A stretch of DNA of 64,000 nt from Moniliella sp. 'wahieum'. Taxonomy: Eukaryota; Basidiomycota; Moniliellomycetes; Moniliellales; Moniliellaceae. Shown piece by piece: positions 59,801 through 64,000 of the stretch (position 1 is its first letter; each line of letters begins with the position of its first letter). Position numbers and translations under genes: made by a program. Location of the stretch: assembly GCA_003971905.1 (NCBI GenBank), contig RSEE01000077.1, forward strand, positions 186,001 through 250,000. Direction: 5' to 3'. The notes under the pieces were generated by a model. The model saw only the letters and a list, made by a program, of their open reading frames with translations, was not told the origin of the DNA and made no database searches.

Positions 59801-62118
59801 CATCTGGCTCGGAGGATGGAGAGGTGAGGGCGGATCCTGATTTGGATGGGGCGGATAGCGATGAATCTCGACCTGGTTGGTCCCGTACTTCGCCCGCCAG
59901 TCGTTTATCAGCACCGCCAGTTCTTCCATGGAACCTAGGGAGCGTGGACGCGGGGACAGCGAGGGTGCAGAAGAGGAGGATCCGACTCCGATGCTCAGCC
60001 AGGTCTCCATCCCTTCGGTGCCAGGCCAAATTGGCGGACCATCTATTCCGACCAGTGGGGCGGTCCGAGCCGCACCGTCCAGTGCAGCCGATGATGCTTC
60101 CCGGTTCCCTCTTGCTTTTGGCAAGAAGAAGGCGCGGGCCAAGGAGCCGGTGTATGTTCCCTTGCCAGATCTGTTCATCGCTTCTTCACTGCTGTCGTGG
60201 CTCACTCGGACACCGACTTCATGTCGGCCCTGCTGGTGTTCTATCGTGCTTTTGCCTCGCCCGAGTTCCTCCTTTCTGCATTTATGGCTCGGTTCAAGGA
60301 CCTGGCCGACGATGAGACTCAGTTGCCAGATGGTCTTGCTGATGCTCCGTCAAGCAAAGCGCTCGATAACCCAACTTTGGTTCACCATGCCCTCGCTCGC
60401 CTCGTCACTGTCTTCCAAGAGTGGGTCCGTCAGTTCCCCGGAGATTTTCGGCCCCCACAATGACCGACTCGCTGGACACGTTTGTCATGCGCATCAGTCA
60501 AAATCAAGCCACGACAAGTATGGTGCCCGCATTGAAATCGGACCTGCAGCTCTGCCAAACGGCTATCGACTTGGACGTGATGTGGTCCGTTGATGCGTCG
60601 GCGGCGCTCTTGGTTTCCCCCTCGACTTGGGCCGAAGTGGGAGCGTCCGAATCAGCCGCGGTACGCCATGACGCCTACCGTAACTCGGTGCTTCTCTCGT
60701 CGTCAGGCCAGAGAAGGAGGATCCGTCGACCACGTCGGCTAAGCAAGCGCTCGAAGCGCTTAGCCCCTCTGGACTTTCGATGTTGGCCCCCGCTGCTTCG
60801 ACAAGCGGAACAGCTCTTCTTCTGGTGTTGCCGACCTGGCTCCCACGAACCCCGCCTCGACTGCCCCCGTAAATGGCGTCCCTCCTAGTTTGAGGTTGAC
60901 CACGTCGGAAGCGGGCCAGCGCGCTCGCAGCTCGTCTGTTCTCACAGCCTCGTCGGGACAAGGGAGTGTGCAGTCATGCTATACCGCTGGTTCGGGCCCA
61001 TCGGAACAAGGTTCATCCAAGACTGTTGGCAAAGAGGGCGTACCGGAGGAGCAAGAAGAATTGACGGAACCACGCCCTTCGCTGCATCCCATCGTGCCTG
61101 GTGGCATCCACGGACCAATACAATGTCCTCTACCTCAACCACGGGAGCTTACTCGGTAAGCAATGCGTCGACCTCCACATCGGCCACCTCGGTCGCTGTG
61201 CCCCCGAATGGGCGATCGGATCGCCCACCGCAGGTCTCGACCTGCCTTCCGAGAAACAGTCGTGACGCTGCGGACGATATCGAATGCGGTCCTGGTGGCC
61301 GACGAGGGTGCGTTGGCGGAAGAATTGACACGGGTAGAGTGGAGCCTGTTCGCGGTGATTGGCCCACGTGATTGGTTGCGCCATGCGTTGGTCAAGCCGC
61401 GCATCGCATCCCGCACGGCTCGGTCGCTCAGAGCATCGAATTCTTCAACTACACCTCGGCCTGGGTTGCGTCATCATCCTCGCCCAACCTAAATTGAAGA
61501 CCCGTGCAAAGGCGATGGAGAAGTTGATCCGAGTCGCGGTGCGGCTGCGGATGCTGAACAATTACAACACTCTCTATGCCGTTCTGGCCGGCTTGGCCAG
61601 TACCTCGATCCATCGGTTGCGGCACACACGTGCCATCGTGCAAGAAGATAAGGAGCTGAACAAGCGTCACCTCTCTCTTGCCCGCCTTATGAAGCCCGAC
61701 CGTGCTTCGGCGGCGTATCGGTTGGCATTGGAGAATTCGACGGGTCGATTATCCCCTTTATTGGCGTGCATCTGCACGACATTTTGTCCACCGCCGATGG
61801 CAACCCATCGCGGCGTGCGTCGGATGGGGCGGTTCACTGGCGCAAGTTTGCCCTGATGCATGATGCCATCTCGACGTTAACCAAGTCCCAAAGTGCTGAT
61901 ACGAGGGCGCCGGTAGAGCACTCGGACTTGACCAGGCTCATTGTTGACGTACCCATCATGGAAGAAGACGTGCGTATCTACTCTGTCGGCGTGGTTTTTG
62001 TTGATGGGATACTGACTGACCATTATCGATGTAGGTGGCCTACCACACCTCCCTCGCCCTCGAACCCAAGTCGACAGGAGCGGCCCAGACACTTCTGCGC
62101 AAAATGCAGGGCTCGTAG
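56818..62118 (+). CDS. RasGEF: Ras-family guanine nucleotide exchange factor
   Basis: Exchange factor that loads Ras-type GTPases with GTP. The N-terminal 3 kb is disordered (start MLLKDAFKSGGQSLLALGPD, then Ser/Pro/His-rich). A RasGEF N-terminal motif follows at about 60190-60460: DTDFMSALLVFYRAFASPEF, ALARLVTVFQEWVRQFP, DTFVMRISQNQATTSMVPAL. The catalytic Cdc25-like domain is at about 61270-62050: IEFFNYTSAWVA, KLKTRAKAMEKLIRVAVRLR, MLNNYNTLYAVLAGLASTSI, ELNKRHLSLARLMKPD, IPFIGVHLHDILST and HSDLTRLIVDVPIMEEDVRI. The end, VAYHTSLALEPKSTGAAQTL then LRKMQGS, stops at 62118. An intron at 59203-59252 (GTATGT...TTCAG) is supported. One-base-loss shifts occur near 60185, 60455, 61400, 61460 and 61755. 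Which Ras-family GTPase it serves cannot be read from sequence. Confidence 0.92.
59203..59252 (+). other. RasGEF intron
   Basis: GTATGT donor, TTGCTGACG branch site and CCTTCAG acceptor, only 50 nt. Confidence 0.8.
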
Positions 62119-63507
62119 GCGTACCACCTCGCCCATACCCCTTCCCCCCTTTGTCATCTTTTGCTGCCGATCTGTGCGGTCCATATATCCCCTCTGTCTT
62201 CCTCCACCCCTTGCTTCCTTGTGTCTCCTTTCCCCCCCTCCTCCTCCTCCCCTCCTCCCCCCCTTTTTTCCTTCCCATGTCCTCCCTTGGCTTGCCCTTC
62301 CCTCCCCTTTTGCTTCTTCTCGCTTTTCTTTGACTTTTTCCTGGCGTTACCTCGCTTTCCCTGGTTTCTCCTGGCTATCCTTGGCTTCCTCGTACCCTTT
62401 CTCCTCTCTTTTCCCAGATTGGGGTAGGGAACGGGACCCCCTATGTGTTGGCCCGGGAACCCCAGATCCCACTCCCTCTGGCCACTACTGACTGGATCAT
62501 ACCACACGCTCAACATATGTTTTGATGCCGATCCCATTCCCCCTCTTAGTTGGCGTGTGAGACGCAGCCTTTGTGTACGCACCCTCTCGTGAACGCTCCC
62601 CCCCCCCCTCCCCGGCCCCACTCCCACTCTCTCTCCCACGTTTTTCCGACCGAACGACCCCCCCCCCATCTCCCCCTTTCCGACGGCTTGAACTGTCGCT
62701 CTATCCTGGCCTAGACTGCCTCACCTCACCCCCGCCTCTCTCTCTTGGCGCCCTGGCTGGTTTCACCATCCTTTGTGGTCGCTTCCTTTCATCATTCTGC
62801 TATATTCTGTCCCATGGCAGATGGGATGGAGTTGTGGAGTTGCAGTAGCTCGTGTCTGTTGTCTGTCGGTAGGCCTTTTTATGAACCTTCCTCGCCGGGT
62901 TGCACTTTTTTTCTTCTTCTTTCTTTCTCTCCCGTTCTTCTCCCCGTCCTCCCCCCACACTTGCCAGTGGTTGGGGGACCACTTTCTCTTCTCTCATGGA
63001 GCTTATTTTGACAAACGCGCGATTCCCTTGTTGGGTACTATTTCTAGTCAGCGTCAATGTGGCCTGGTAGGTTCGGGTGGTCATGTGCGCGCCGGGACTT
63101 GCGCTGGTTACCGCTGGTTACGTGAAGCCCCAGAGAGCACTGGGTAATGATTGCCGGTTACCGGGGTTGCCATTCGTGTTGGGTGGCCAAGTATGGCAAT
63201 TCCTCATGTATGGTGGTGATCCTGCTGCTTCGCCACTAGTGTGCCAGTTATTCAGGGACGCTGCCTCATTTTCCCACTGTTCTTTCTACCTGCTGCCAAC
63301 CGGCGTCGGCGTCGAATACGTCTCTGCACGGGCGGTCCCCCTGGCTACCCCCTGGCTACCGCCCCCCCTCGGTACGTGACGTGCGTCTGCACGGGCGGAA
63401 TGAGATCTGGTTGAATGGGTCCTAGAATGGTGGGGTAGTATTGATGCCGCAATAGTAGCCAAGAGTAAGGAAGAGCAGTCTGACAGGTTAGCGGTTAACC
63501 ATAAGGC
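62119..63507. other. Convergent spacer RasGEF / WDR89-like
   Basis: 62140-62420 is almost pure C/T (polypyrimidine) with repeated TGGTTTCTCCTGGC/TTGGCTTCC-like words, and further C/T tracts run to 62960. No gene is supported. Tandem GCTGGTTACCG and GGCTACCCCCTGGCTACC words lie at 63108 and 63340. Confidence 0.5.
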
Positions 63508-64000
63508 TTAAACGAGCCTGGTGAGCCTGCTCGCGGTCCCTTGGTCGACTGAGCCGCGTGCCGACCTGCCTGCCCCAGCAGCGGCACCTGCGGCGGCGCC
63601 GCGCGACGAGCGGGAAAAGCTGGGAGAAAAGCTAGCTTCGGCCTGGTGGGAAACCGAGAGGGGTTGTTGGATCCTAGCCAACAAGGCGGATTGGACCATG
63701 GAGTTCTCCAAGGACCAGATGCATACCTTGCCATCTTCCCCTCCCGTCGTCAAGGTGCGCGTGGCTGGGTCCACATCCACACAGCGTACAATGTCCGAAT
63801 GACCTTGCGAGCGGAACGAAGGTGGTCCATTCCCCAAGCCCGACGTCTGCCCTTCGGGAGGAAGCACACCCAACAATGTCCAGCACGGCGTTTCACCTGG
63901 CCGTTCGGGCGAAGGGGCGTGGATGATAGCCGTGCCGCCCGACTGGTCGCCCGTGAAGAGTACCAGACCATCAGACAACCCTTCGATGCCAGTCTGCGAC
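63508..64000 (-). CDS. WD40-repeat protein, WDR89-like (3' part only)
   Basis: The window holds the C-terminal part, and the gene runs off the right edge. Visible are GLVLFTGDQSGGTAIIHAP and the WD repeat GHSDIVRCVDVDPATRTLTT followed by GGEDGKVCIW. The GH...IVR...GGEDG..C.W pattern is typical of the last repeat of WDR89-type proteins. The tail is Ala/Gly/Ser-rich (RGAAAGAAAGAGRSARGS) and ends LTRLV at 63508. The WD40 call is firm, the WDR89 assignment is tentative. Confidence 0.65.
   Translation of the reverse strand, partial: SQTGIEGLSDGLVLFTGDQSGGTAIIHAPSPERPGETPCWTLLGVLPPEGQTSGLGNGPPSFRSQGHSDIVRCVDVDPATRTLTTGGEDGKVCIWSLENSMVQSALLARIQQPLSVSHQAEASFSPSFSRSSRGAAAGAAAGAGRSARGSVDQGTASRLTRLV

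Overview
This is a window of fungal nuclear DNA. The evidence is a Zn2Cys6 regulator, a LIP-type secretory lipase, ISC1 with C-terminal membrane helices, fungal Mediator, APC/C and Ski subunits, short GT-AG introns (about 47-103 nt) with CTNAC-like branch sites, and a U2 snRNA of fungal type. The G+C-rich coding sequence, intron density and gene set make a basidiomycete (perhaps Ustilaginomycotina) my best guess, but the placement is an inference and weak.

Layout. 0-12 kb, mostly + strand: CCR4 deadenylase, tRNA-Thr(CGT), a secretory-pathway FKBP prolyl isomerase, a Cdc4-type F-box/WD40 protein, and a Ser-rich protein of unknown role. 12-22 kb: tRNA-Glu(TTC) with an intron (-), QCR9 of respiratory complex III (+), a Zn2Cys6/MHR transcription factor (+), then ISC1 sphingolipid phospholipase C (-) divergent from a secreted lipase (+). 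22-25.7 kb holds only short repeats. 25.7-37 kb: a KIN4-like kinase (+), an ARO8-type aminotransferase (-) divergent from the Ski-complex TPR scaffold SKI3 (+). 37-44 kb is gene-poor, with U2 snRNA (-), one unrecognised gene and decayed repeats. 44-64 kb: a Yap-like bZIP factor (-), MED16 (-) head-to-head with APC4 (+), a long RasGEF (+), and the 3' end of a WDR89-like gene (-).

The genes are mostly housekeeping and regulatory. Several share themes: mRNA turnover (CCR4, SKI3), ubiquitin-driven cell-cycle control (Cdc4-like, APC4) with mitotic signalling (KIN4-like), lipid breakdown (ISC1 and the lipase on one intergenic region with four CACGTG boxes), and transcription (MED16, two DNA-binding factors).

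The dominant oddity is that almost every long gene changes reading frame repeatedly inside conserved domains. Of the shifts I could place, about 25 behave as a single missing base and one as an extra base. tRNA-Thr also lacks one base of its anticodon stem. The short genes QCR9 and tRNA-Glu are intact. The simplest reading is uncorrected single-base deletions in the assembly, so long coding spans below are given as gene extents, not as open single frames. I did not find a convincing new defence, mobile or biosynthetic system.
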